Source: Lachnospira rogosae
GTDB lineage: Bacteria; Bacillota; Clostridia; Lachnospirales; Lachnospiraceae
DNA length: 64,000 bases
Assembly: GCF_040096455.1 (NCBI RefSeq)
Contig: NZ_JBBMER010000007.1
Coordinates: forward strand, 62,001-126,000
Direction: 5' to 3'
The position numbers and the translations under genes are program-made. Shown here piece by piece: positions 46,088 to 53,850 of the stretch. Within the stretch, counting starts at the first letter, position 1. Each line of letters begins with the position of its first letter. Below the pieces are notes generated by a model. It had not been told where the DNA came from. It ran no database searches and worked only from the letters and a program-made list of their open reading frames with translations.

Positions 46088-47260
46088 CTACACATTTCTT
46101 ATCAGCTGTTCCACAATATTACCCCACACATAATTGTCTGCCACAATATCGAAGCCATTCTGAATTATCGCTTTCGCTTCATCAGAATTATCCAGATAAT
46201 GCTTTATTAACTGAGGTATTTCTTCACACGCATCAAGTTTATAATAAACAATATCTTTCTTATCCTGAAAATGCTCTTTAAGCCACTTACTTGAATCCGT
46301 CAATGGTAAAGAACCTGACAGCAGGATATTAAATATTCTATCGTGAGTACCTGCCTTAAACCACGGCATAACATTAAGATTAATCTTTGCCTTTTCCATA
46401 ACTGAAAGCGTATCTGCAAATGGAACACGATCATTAATAATGTGTACATTATGTAATTCCGTTGATGGATGATTCTCCCAGCCTCTTCCTAACAGCCATA
46501 TATCAATTCCTGCTTCGGCTATTATTGAAATAATCTTCTCCCTGTAATACATTCTCGCCATCCAGTCTATAGGTTCAGAAAATCTAAACAACTGCTTAAC
46601 CTGCTCCTGTGCTAATGAAAGCTCCATCATATCAATAACATCAAGCACTGCCTGCTCCGTTGTTATACTATTATTGTCAATCATATACTCAGCAAGATTG
46701 TGATAAAATACTCTGAGCAGTTCATTATCTTTAAATGTATTATCAACCTGTTCCAGATAGTTCTGTGGTCTGTAATATGTCCCAGAAAATAACACATCAT
46801 ATGGACGTTTATCATAACCTTCAAGATTTAACTTTCCATTATAAGTACCCGCATGTGGCATAAATTCTACTCTGCCTACAGTATCACCAAAATATTTCTT
46901 AACATAATCAACGTGATTATCATCACAGCAGAACTGCACATAATTTCTTGGATGCTTCTGCATAGTCGGATGAAATCTCAATGGGTGATCCATCAAAATA
47001 TTAAGTGCTACTGTATCCATAGAATCCCACAGCTCTATAAACATATCATCTTTTAAGCCTATTCCATCAAATCCTATAGCCGCATCTGCTCTTACCGAAA
47101 GGAACTCCGTAAATGCCTTAAAGGAATGGCTCCCATCCTGAGTGCTGTTAGTAAGATCTAATATAAAGCACTCATAATTTCTTTTTATTAATTCTTCTAC
47201 AATTCTGTCTGTAAAATAGTTAAAGGATTCTACAGTGGAGTAAAATAGTACGAAACGCAT
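46088..47260 (-). CDS. CgeB-family glycosyltransferase (subtype B)
   Basis: The product has 390 residues with MRFVLFYSTVESFNYFTDRI, LNILMDHPLRFHPTMQKHP and the C-terminal KINLNVMPWFKAGTHDRIFN. The last block, with LLSGSLPLTDSSKWLKEHF, matches the C-terminal half of the protein at 42788 better than the other three CgeB proteins. So the locus holds two subtypes of this family. Confidence 0.78.
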   Translation of the reverse strand: MRFVLFYSTVESFNYFTDRIVEELIKRNYECFILDLTNSTQDGSHSFKAFTEFLSVRADAAIGFDGIGLKDDMFIELWDSMDTVALNILMDHPLRFHPTMQKHPRNYVQFCCDDNHVDYVKKYFGDTVGRVEFMPHAGTYNGKLNLEGYDKRPYDVLFSGTYYRPQNYLEQVDNTFKDNELLRVFYHNLAEYMIDNNSITTEQAVLDVIDMMELSLAQEQVKQLFRFSEPIDWMARMYYREKIISIIAEAGIDIWLLGRGWENHPSTELHNVHIINDRVPFADTLSVMEKAKINLNVMPWFKAGTHDRIFNILLSGSLPLTDSSKWLKEHFQDKKDIVYYKLDACEEIPQLIKHYLDNSDEAKAIIQNGFDIVADNYVWGNIVEQLIRNV

Positions 47261-47309
47261 AGGTAATCCTTTCTTGCTTTTAAAATATACGCTTATTTAT
47301 GTTGACGTT

Positions 47310-48009
47310 TTAGTGAATCACATTTTTTTTATATCTATATAATTTCACACCTATAAATGGCTGCGCAACATTATCATTTTTTAGTTCATTTTCAAGAATA
47401 TCTATCTTTGATTGCAAAAAAGTTGACGTCAGACACTTCTTTTTCTCCCATCTTGCAAACTCTGTACTCACACTATCATACATACTTCTACGTGTTGCCA
47501 CTATTTTTGTAGATGTATCTCTTATTATCCTGCCTGAAGCATCTTTCTTGCCATTTAAGTGTAATACCTTATCCATATCATCATTGACTGATATCCTGCA
47601 CTCAAATCTTCAATTTCTTTACAGATTCCTTTTTCAACATATAATAATTTATGTGAATTGACATCATATATGACTTTGCTTTCCAACCCATCATTCATAT
47701 AGCACATAAAATCAGATATTATCTTCATAAATGTCTTATAATTTTGTGGTTCTTTATGTGCTTTTATGCTGTTCCACTCCATCTGCATACACCAATCATA
47801 TACAGAATTGAGATTAAGTTTTCTGTCAAGACATCCTAAATATCCACATCTTCTATCATGTAGCTGCTTTATTTTTTTACATCTGCCTCTAAAATTGTCG
47901 TTTTACCTACTCCATTATCGCCTAATATAATGTTAAATCCTGGCTCAAATTCTAATTTAATATTATCAAACATTTTATAATTTGATATTTCTAGTTTTTC
48001 TAAATACAT
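47310..48009 (-). pseudogene. Broken AAA-type ATPase gene
   Basis: The first 47 codons (MYLEKLEISNYKMFDNIKLE, then a Walker A GDNGVGKTT) are the start of a RecF/OLD-like AAA ATPase, as in abortive-infection or retron-associated proteins. The frame stops at TAA right after a run of seven A. The next frame carries on with RRCGYLGCLDRKLNLNSVYD, then the ABC-signature-like LSAGYQSMMIW (47555-47788), and a third frame (47310-47576) gives a Lys-rich tail. Intact relatives are longer, so frameshifts and internal deletions are likely. No intact partner gene remains beside it. Confidence 0.75.
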
Positions 48010-48124
48010 TTTTACCTCTCCACAATATAAAGTACTGTTTTATATTCTATCACTTATAGTAAAACTCTTAATATTTATTATTAAGTATATACTTTTTCAT
48101 TTAATCATACAAGTACAATTATAA

Positions 48125-48152
48125 TAGGACGAGTGATAACGCACTCGTCCTA
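48125..48152 (-). terminator. Terminator hairpin at the end of the long glycan operon
   Basis: TAGGACGAGTG pairs with CACTCGTCCTA (11 bp, 6-nt loop), followed on the minus strand by a T/A-rich stretch. It lies 87 nt after the last gene of the minus-strand glycan operon (48239). The remaining spacer shows nothing else. Confidence 0.7.
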
Positions 48153-48238
48153 CTATCAGTTTATCTTTATATACTATATATATTTTGCTAATTCGTAAAC
48201 GCTCTAACCCATATACCTACAAATACATCAAAAACCAG

Positions 48239-48805
48239 CTATAACAATAATAATCCATTATATATATCTACAAGTGTACATATGTCAAAAGTATTGTCTT
48301 TTAATACTTGATTTTTAATCTCATTAACAGCTCCTGAGTCTGCAATCGCAATTAAAATACTTTCATTTTCACATATATTATTAAATGGAATAATTTTTAT
48401 ACCATCAATTTTTTCATTCCATTTATTGCTATTATTATCAATTATTCCTTTTATAGAAAAACCATTTTCCCTTAAAAATTTCAATAATATCGTTCCATAT
48501 TTTCCAGAACCCCATATATAGAAAGACCCTTTAAATCTATTTTTTAACCATTGAAGCAAATCTTTACTCTTATCATCCACCATAATCATAACTTCATCAG
48601 ATTTTGTAATATCCGACAAATGCACTTTATCCCATTGCAAATTTCTAACTCTTATATCAGATGGTAATATATTGTTACAGAACTTTATTAATTCTTTTGA
48701 TTTTGAAAAAGTAGCTCTCAAACATATAGAATCTTTCCAAAAATCATTTATGTATAACTTATAATACTCACCTTTAAAATCATTTGAAAATTCCAAATTA
48801 TCCAA
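48239..48805 (-). CDS. C-terminal part of a split gene: Rossmann-like module protein
   Basis: This frame (188 codons) has no ATG and no ribosome binding site: its first usable codon is TTG at 48805, 11 nt past the stop of the DUF1796 frame, and the frame is open further upstream to a run of seven A. It is therefore probably the 3' part of the 48817 gene, joined by a -1 shift. Residues about 1-90 continue the DUF1796 region. Residues 95-188 form a Rossmann-like module (FYIWGSGKYGTILLKFLREN; IIDNNSNKWNEKIDG) also seen at the start of the proteins at 50704 and 53851. If translated alone, its expression would be poor. Confidence 0.65.
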   Translation of the reverse strand: MDNLEFSNDFKGEYYKLYINDFWKDSICLRATFSKSKELIKFCNNILPSDIRVRNLQWDKVHLSDITKSDEVMIMVDDKSKDLLQWLKNRFKGSFYIWGSGKYGTILLKFLRENGFSIKGIIDNNSNKWNEKIDGIKIIPFNNICENESILIAIADSGAVNEIKNQVLKDNTFDICTLVDIYNGLLLL

Positions 48806-48816
48806 TAAATTATATA

Positions 48817-49272
48817 TTATTTTATTTTTTTATTATATTTCTTTATTACCGAGTCAATATATTGACTATTCTGTTCTATATAATCTATCTCTTGCATATT
48901 TTTTACAATTCTAAAATAACAGGTCGGTTTTTTTGACTGTTCTATAAAATTACTAATTCTTTTCTTATATTTTAACTGTATACTTGATAAATCTTTATTT
49001 AAATCATTTGATATATCATGCGGAAAATAGAATTTATTTTTTATGTCATAAAAACATTTAGCATTATCTTCATCGATTCTCAAATTTTCTGGCAAAAGGA
49101 AACCATCAAATTCTTTATCAATCATTGTTATTACATATTCAAAATCAGATAATATCCAGTCAAAAGGTCCTGAAAAACTTCTCAAACCTAACCTGGAGCA
49201 GGAACTTGCCGTACCACAATACCATCCTAGCGAAATACAATTTATATATTTATCCTGACTATCTAAGCACAT
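48817..49272 (-). CDS. DUF1796 (putative papain-like cysteine peptidase) protein, frameshifted
   Basis: The 151-codon frame has the family signature SLGWYCGTASSCSRLGLRSF and SGPFDWILSDFE at the start and CYFRIVKNMQEIDYIEQN near the end. The family is annotated as putative papain-like cysteine peptidases but is mostly seen in polysaccharide loci. AAGGAG precedes the ATG. The frame ends just after AATAAAAAAATAAAA; a -1 slip on A AAA AAA (48825-48831) would fuse it to the 48239 frame, giving about 340 residues. Whether this is a mutation, a sequence error or a programmed slip is open. Confidence 0.7.
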   Translation of the reverse strand: MCLDSQDKYINCISLGWYCGTASSCSRLGLRSFSGPFDWILSDFEYVITMIDKEFDGFLLPENLRIDEDNAKCFYDIKNKFYFPHDISNDLNKDLSSIQLKYKKRISNFIEQSKKPTCYFRIVKNMQEIDYIEQNSQYIDSVIKKYNKKIK

Positions 49273-49301
49273 ACTTTCTCCTTGCTATGTAATGTCTTTA
49301 A

Positions 49302-50198
49302 TTATTTTTTAATTTTTTTAATACGTAACACAATATAATCTGACTTATTTTGTCTCTCTAAATCGCTTTTCCATGCTAAATCTATTTCATTTGAAACAAA
49401 ATCAAACTTATAATTTCCTCCAGGTTTTTTATTTTTTAACCAATATAGTAAGTTGCTTAAACCATATCTTTGATAATACTTAACATCCCATTCTATATCA
49501 TCAATGTTCAAACAATTCAATATATATTCAAAACTCTTCTCACATAAAATCCAAGGATGTTGTGTACTAAATAAAAATGACTCATATGTTTCTCCTAAAA
49601 GTTGCCTCATAACCTCAGCATCTGTTGGTGTACCTATATAAGCAACTCCATTTTCTGCTAATAAATCATATGCTTCTTTTACAAATTGCATTGGATTTTC
49701 AACATGCTCTATTACATCAAACGATGTAACAACATCAACTTTATTTCCATACTCTTTTATAGCATCAGCTGCATAAGCATATGTTTTATATCCTTTTTTA
49801 TCTAATTCTCTTCTATATATCTGTGAAGGCTCAATTGCAATTATCTCATCTGCTACTGAATATAAAAAGTCTAAAAAGGCTCCACCGCCACAACCTATAT
49901 CTGCAATTTTTTTATTTCTTAAATTTTCCATACCAATATATCTAAATTTATCTTCATTTTCTCTATCATGCAGTTTATAAAAATCTTTTATGTCTGTCGT
50001 TCCTTCTAGGCTACTTCTATATTTTTCTGTTTCATAATAATTTGAATGGTCTATCACATCCTCATGCCAAATTGTATTGCAATCGCAACATTTAAACATT
50101 TGGACATCTGAAGTTGTATAATTTCCAACGTGTCCATCCCTTATTTTACCATTATATATAATATTTACATTTTTGCTATTACATAATTTACATATCAT
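49302..50198 (-). CDS. Class I SAM methyltransferase with N-terminal zinc-ribbon
   Basis: The product is 298 residues from MICKLCNSKNVNIIYNG. Two CxxC pairs (CKLC at 3-6 and CCDC at about 40-43) form a zinc ribbon, as in sugar C-methyltransferase-type proteins. Motif I is IADIGCGGGAFLDFL, followed by VDVVTSFDVIEHVENPMQF. AAGGAG lies 8 nt before the ATG, and the frame starts 2 nt after the KdsC-like stop. Likely substrate: a nucleotide-linked sugar or glycan intermediate of this locus. It belongs to the same minus-strand run as the genes at 50201-55976. Confidence 0.8.
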   Translation of the reverse strand: MICKLCNSKNVNIIYNGKIRDGHVGNYTTSDVQMFKCCDCNTIWHEDVIDHSNYYETEKYRSSLEGTTDIKDFYKLHDRENEDKFRYIGMENLRNKKIADIGCGGGAFLDFLYSVADEIIAIEPSQIYRRELDKKGYKTYAYAADAIKEYGNKVDVVTSFDVIEHVENPMQFVKEAYDLLAENGVAYIGTPTDAEVMRQLLGETYESFLFSTQHPWILCEKSFEYILNCLNIDDIEWDVKYYQRYGLSNLLYWLKNKKPGGNYKFDFVSNEIDLAWKSDLERQNKSDYIVLRIKKIKK

Positions 50199-50200
50199 TA

Positions 50201-50674
50201 TTAATTCTCCTTTTCTACTAGCCATTCTATAAATTCTCTAACAGCTCCGTATCCACCCTGTTTCTTTGTTATATAGTTGGCTATGTCCTTTATACCTTTG
50301 ACTGCATCTGACGGACAGCCTCTAACTCCAGCAGTCATCATCATTTCATAATCATTTAAATCATCTCCTATGCATGCAACTTCAGAATACGACACATTAT
50401 ATTTTTTAATAATTTTTTCCAGTTCATTCTTTTTATCAGAACAGCCCTGTATGACATCTTTTATTCCCAATTCTCTACACCTATTTTGCAATATAGCAGA
50501 ATTTCTTCCTGTAATGATTACAGGTATAATGTCATTTTCTGGAAGTATGTTTTTTATACCATACCCATCCTTTACATCAAATTTTTTCAAAATTTCTTTA
50601 TGTTCACCCATATATATAGAACCATCTGTTAAAGTTCCATCAACATCCATTATTAAAATTTTAATATCTTTCAC
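50201..50674 (-). CDS. KdsC-like HAD phosphatase (sugar-acid 8/9-phosphate type)
   Basis: The product has 157 residues with the HAD motifs of the capless KdsC group: motif I IMDVDGTLTDGSIYM (about 7-21), motif II VIITGRNS, and motif IV CIGDDLNDYEMM. KdsC and its relatives remove the phosphate from Kdo-8-phosphate or sialic-acid-type 9-phosphates. Here the neighbours are a CMP-sugar synthetase and a DRE-TIM aldolase, so it probably dephosphorylates the keto-sugar acid before CMP activation. It is 29 nt after the TylF-like gene. Confidence 0.88.
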   Translation of the reverse strand: MKDIKILIMDVDGTLTDGSIYMGEHKEILKKFDVKDGYGIKNILPENDIIPVIITGRNSAILQNRCRELGIKDVIQGCSDKKNELEKIIKKYNVSYSEVACIGDDLNDYEMMMTAGVRGCPSDAVKGIKDIANYITKKQGGYGAVREFIEWLVEKEN

Positions 50675-50703
50675 ACATACTCTCCATAAATTTATTACTA
50701 TTT

Positions 50704-51534
50704 TTAAAACCCACTTATCATAATACTAACACCATCTCCAATCGGAAATGCTTTATATTTTTTATTTTCTGATATAAATTTATCAACAGCTTCTCTTGGT
50801 CCCTTAAAATTAGTTGCAAAATAATCGTGTACAAGAATTACTCCATTTTCAACCATTTTATTGGAGAACAATTTCAAACCATTATAAGTCGGCTCATACA
50901 GATCTAAATCCAAATTAACGAAGCAAAATTGTCCTCTTACATCTTTAGCTGTATCAAGAAAATAGCCTTTTTTAATAATAACATTTTCCTTATATTTCAT
51001 TTTTTTTAACACTTCATACTCTGATGTATTTGAATAATCACCTATTTTAGCATCTGACATTCCTTTTTCATATTGCAAATCTTTTTCATTAAATCCTTGA
51101 AAAGTATCAAATAAATATAATTTTCTGTTATAGTAATAATTATTTATCCATTTTGCAAAATCTCCTGCAAATACACCTGCCTCTGCAACTTGTACATCTC
51201 CTGAAATATATTTATGCAATTCGGCTAGTTTTTCCAAAAACACAATTCTAGCTTCTAATGGTCCATCTATATATGATGTATCTATTTGAGTACTTTTTAT
51301 ACCATAACTTAATAATTGTTTAATTATAGAATCTTTACCTGGGGCTGAAGTTAAAATAATCTTATCATAATCTATACTTAACGCTTCTTTTACAGATAAA
51401 ATAGGTACATCATTCAACTTATCTCCCCATTTGTTAGAATCATTATCTGTAAATGCTATTATATTATGATTACTTGATATAACATCAAATAATCTCTTTC
51501 CTCCTCCAGCCGCTCCAAAACAAATTACGTTCAT
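50704..51534 (-). CDS. TylF/MycF-type O-methyltransferase with N-terminal Rossmann-like module
   Basis: The product has 276 residues. Residues 1-90 are a small Rossmann-like module (MNVICFGAAGGGKRLFDVIS; AFTDNDSNKWGDKLN) shared with the proteins at 48239 and 53851. Residues ~100-276 match macrocin-type O-methyltransferases: VAEAGVFAGDFAKWINNYYY, YLFDTFQGFNEKDL, FVNLDLDLYEPTYNGLKLF and VHDYFATNFKGPREAVDKF. In TylF the DxD-type residues bind Mg2+. The likely role is sugar O-methylation. It is 17 nt after the DRE-TIM gene. Confidence 0.85.
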   Translation of the reverse strand: MNVICFGAAGGGKRLFDVISSNHNIIAFTDNDSNKWGDKLNDVPILSVKEALSIDYDKIILTSAPGKDSIIKQLLSYGIKSTQIDTSYIDGPLEARIVFLEKLAELHKYISGDVQVAEAGVFAGDFAKWINNYYYNRKLYLFDTFQGFNEKDLQYEKGMSDAKIGDYSNTSEYEVLKKMKYKENVIIKKGYFLDTAKDVRGQFCFVNLDLDLYEPTYNGLKLFSNKMVENGVILVHDYFATNFKGPREAVDKFISENKKYKAFPIGDGVSIMISGF

Positions 51535-51551
51535 ATCCTATTACCTTTCAT

Positions 51552-53159
51552 TTAAAACTCGTAGTATATACTTGGTGTAACTAAAACAACTTCTAAATTT
51601 TTACTTGTCCTTTCTAAATAATTCTCAAACATTTTCCTAATAATTCTATTACTTTCTTCAAATTGCATTCCGTGTTCTGAATTAATAAAATCAGAATTGA
51701 CATAATTATCTTCATTAGGTTTTAATCCATCGAATCCAGCTATCATTATTTTTTTAACGCCACATTTTTCTAGCAAATTTAATAACATCATTGTACTATT
51801 ATCTGATAACTTACTATCTTCACATATTAAAGAAGCATAGTTAACCCTTATTACATTTTCTATATTTCCCTTAATATTTGATGATAAAATACACTTCTTA
51901 TGTTCAATATTATTGGATATTTTATCCCAATGTATAGCATTTGCGTAAAAATGATAATCGCAGCTTATATTATCCGGTATAAAATTAACACTTACTACAA
52001 TAACATCTTCTGTTAATAATTTCTTTATATCCTTTTCATAATCTATAATGCTTTTTCCCGGTGCTAACACTAATATTTTCTTATCTACTAATTTATTTCT
52101 TAGATTTAAAATTGATATATCGTCATTAATTACTGTTGAAAAATAATCATTATAAATTCTCTGAATGTTATCATAATCATATCTTTGTCTTTTTTCATCA
52201 TCAATTGCTGATATAATATATTTTATATCTTTACTGTTTAATCTATATTTTTGTGTCAAATATATAATATTATTAGGATGTGATTTGTAAATTCCAGCCA
52301 TAAATGCAGGTATAGAATATCCCCAGTTATATTTTTCCTTTATAGGTGAAAGATAACTATCTATTGTATCTAATATTCTATCCAAATCGTAATTCGATGC
52401 TTTTTTTCTATTTAAATAATCAACAATTAACTCTGTATTTAAATTCCCAGCACATTTACCCATCCCATTTAAGGTTGAATCCAATATAATATTTCTTTTG
52501 GAATCACAAATCCTAATAATTTCCTGAGCAAAAGCAAATGATGATTGAAAATTATTATGTGAATGAATATCTATACATATGTTAGAATTTAAATTATGTT
52601 CCACCATACCATATATATGTGTTATATCATCCAAATACATTCCACCATATGTATCCACTATTCCAAAACTGTATGGCATTACATCATTAACCATTTCTAT
52701 AACATCTAACAGCTCTTTATCCGTATAACCTAGTGAATTTACACCTTGTATAAATAATTTATATCCTTTTTCTTTAACACTCTTTAATGCTTTAACAATT
52801 CCTTCTTTATCTGATTTAAATTGTTTTTTTGTAAATCCAACTCTTATTCCTTTTACTTTATTGCCCTCACATATACGAAGTTTACTAAAATCATACATAT
52901 CATAATCTATAAATGCCACATATAATGTTTTATTATTATCTGGAATATATTTATTTATTTGATTTACATCTGTAAAAAAAGTGGAATTCCCATTATAATT
53001 TACAATTTTATCATCTCTTAAAAAACCCATTTCTATAATATCTATTCCTGAATATGTCAAATCACGGCATACATTTGATATGTCACTGTCTTTATATTTA
53101 CAGTCTATAATCCGTCCTCCATCTCTTAATGTACAATCTAATATCATTATATTACTCAT
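51552..53159 (-). CDS. DRE-TIM aldolase/lyase fused to a DUF115-like domain
   Basis: The product has 535 residues. Residues 1-~300 are a DRE-TIM (HMG-CoA lyase/4-hydroxy-2-oxovalerate aldolase-type) barrel: DCTLRDGGR (8-16), metal-binding IDIHSHNNF (197-204) and STLNGMGKCAGNLNTE (228-243). From about 360 a second domain begins (KKILVLAPGKSIIDYEKDIK; IMIAGFDGLKPNEDNYVNS). It resembles the DUF115/sialyltransferase-like fold of Maf proteins. GGGGAG lies 9 nt before the chosen ATG; an ATG at 53168 overlaps the upstream stop. In position it replaces a NeuB-type synthase between a CMP-sugar synthetase and a KdsC-like phosphatase. I infer carbon-chain extension or cleavage of the activated sugar's precursor, joined to a transferase or nucleotide-binding domain. 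Confidence 0.78.
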   Translation of the reverse strand: MSNIMILDCTLRDGGRIIDCKYKDSDISNVCRDLTYSGIDIIEMGFLRDDKIVNYNGNSTFFTDVNQINKYIPDNNKTLYVAFIDYDMYDFSKLRICEGNKVKGIRVGFTKKQFKSDKEGIVKALKSVKEKGYKLFIQGVNSLGYTDKELLDVIEMVNDVMPYSFGIVDTYGGMYLDDITHIYGMVEHNLNSNICIDIHSHNNFQSSFAFAQEIIRICDSKRNIILDSTLNGMGKCAGNLNTELIVDYLNRKKASNYDLDRILDTIDSYLSPIKEKYNWGYSIPAFMAGIYKSHPNNIIYLTQKYRLNSKDIKYIISAIDDEKRQRYDYDNIQRIYNDYFSTVINDDISILNLRNKLVDKKILVLAPGKSIIDYEKDIKKLLTEDVIVVSVNFIPDNISCDYHFYANAIHWDKISNNIEHKKCILSSNIKGNIENVIRVNYASLICEDSKLSDNSTMMLLNLLEKCGVKKIMIAGFDGLKPNEDNYVNSDFINSEHGMQFEESNRIIRKMFENYLERTSKNLEVVLVTPSIYYEF

Positions 53160-53164
53160 ATGTA

Positions 53165-53833
53165 TCATCTCCCCAATTTATAGTATTTTGCTACAACCTC
53201 TGCAAACTCAAAATCCTCTTGTGTATCTATATCTACTGCTTCAGTTTGTGATATTACCTGCATATAAGGCTTCCTACCAATTCTTTGATGTAATTCTGTA
53301 AAAACTTCCTTTTTAAATATAAAAAATGCTCCTGTTTCCATATACACTGGTTCTAAGTTCTGTGTTGTTACTATATCTTTCATATTATAATTAAGAGGTT
53401 TTCCCTGATACCAACAATAATCTTGAATTTCAACACAACTAAATGCTGAATCATATCCCTCATATAACACCTTATTTAGTGCATTTTCTATTGATGAAGA
53501 CTTTGTAAATGGTTGTGTAACATGTGTTAGCACATAAATATCAGCATCAACATCATTAACAAATTTTTCAATTATTTCAAGTCCTTTAACCTGAAATCCA
53601 TCTAAATAAGGATCTCTTTTTAAAAACTTCAATCCTTTTTCTTCAAACGGCTTTATGTATTGACATATTTTATCATCACTACAATATACATATTTTTCTT
53701 GGATTGCATCTACTTCTGTTATTGTATCAAATATATAATTACATAATGGTTTACCATCTAGATTCATCAAATTTTTTCCTGGTAACCTTTGATTATTTAA
53801 CTTAATTGGTATAAAAGATACTATTTTTTTCAT
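53165..53833 (-). CDS. CMP-sugar (sialic-acid-type) cytidylyltransferase
   Basis: The product has 222 residues with the NeuA/PseF/KdsB-type start IPIKLNNQRLPGKNLMNLDG (arginine and lysine of the CTP-binding loop present), YVYCSDDKICQYI, LTHVTQPFTKSSSIENAL and DIDTQEDFEFAE. Such enzymes join CMP to keto-sugar acids. The product is predicted to be used by the Maf protein at 53851, encoded 17 nt upstream. Its TGA overlaps the first possible ATG of the DRE-TIM gene. Confidence 0.88.
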   Translation of the reverse strand: MKKIVSFIPIKLNNQRLPGKNLMNLDGKPLCNYIFDTITEVDAIQEKYVYCSDDKICQYIKPFEEKGLKFLKRDPYLDGFQVKGLEIIEKFVNDVDADIYVLTHVTQPFTKSSSIENALNKVLYEGYDSAFSCVEIQDYCWYQGKPLNYNMKDIVTTQNLEPVYMETGAFFIFKKEVFTELHQRIGRKPYMQVISQTEAVDIDTQEDFEFAEVVAKYYKLGR

Positions 53834-53850
53834 ATTATTTCTCCTGAATT

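Noticed and set aside
40224..47260. CgeB proteins considered as spore-crust genes
   Set aside because: No other spore-coat or crust gene is adjacent, and the family is widespread in flagellar and surface glycan loci; the neighbours fit glycosylation.
47310..47788. Two small minus-strand frames considered as a toxin-antitoxin pair
   Set aside because: Their sequences continue an upstream Walker A fragment and include an ABC-signature-like LSAGYQS, so they are parts of one broken ATPase gene.
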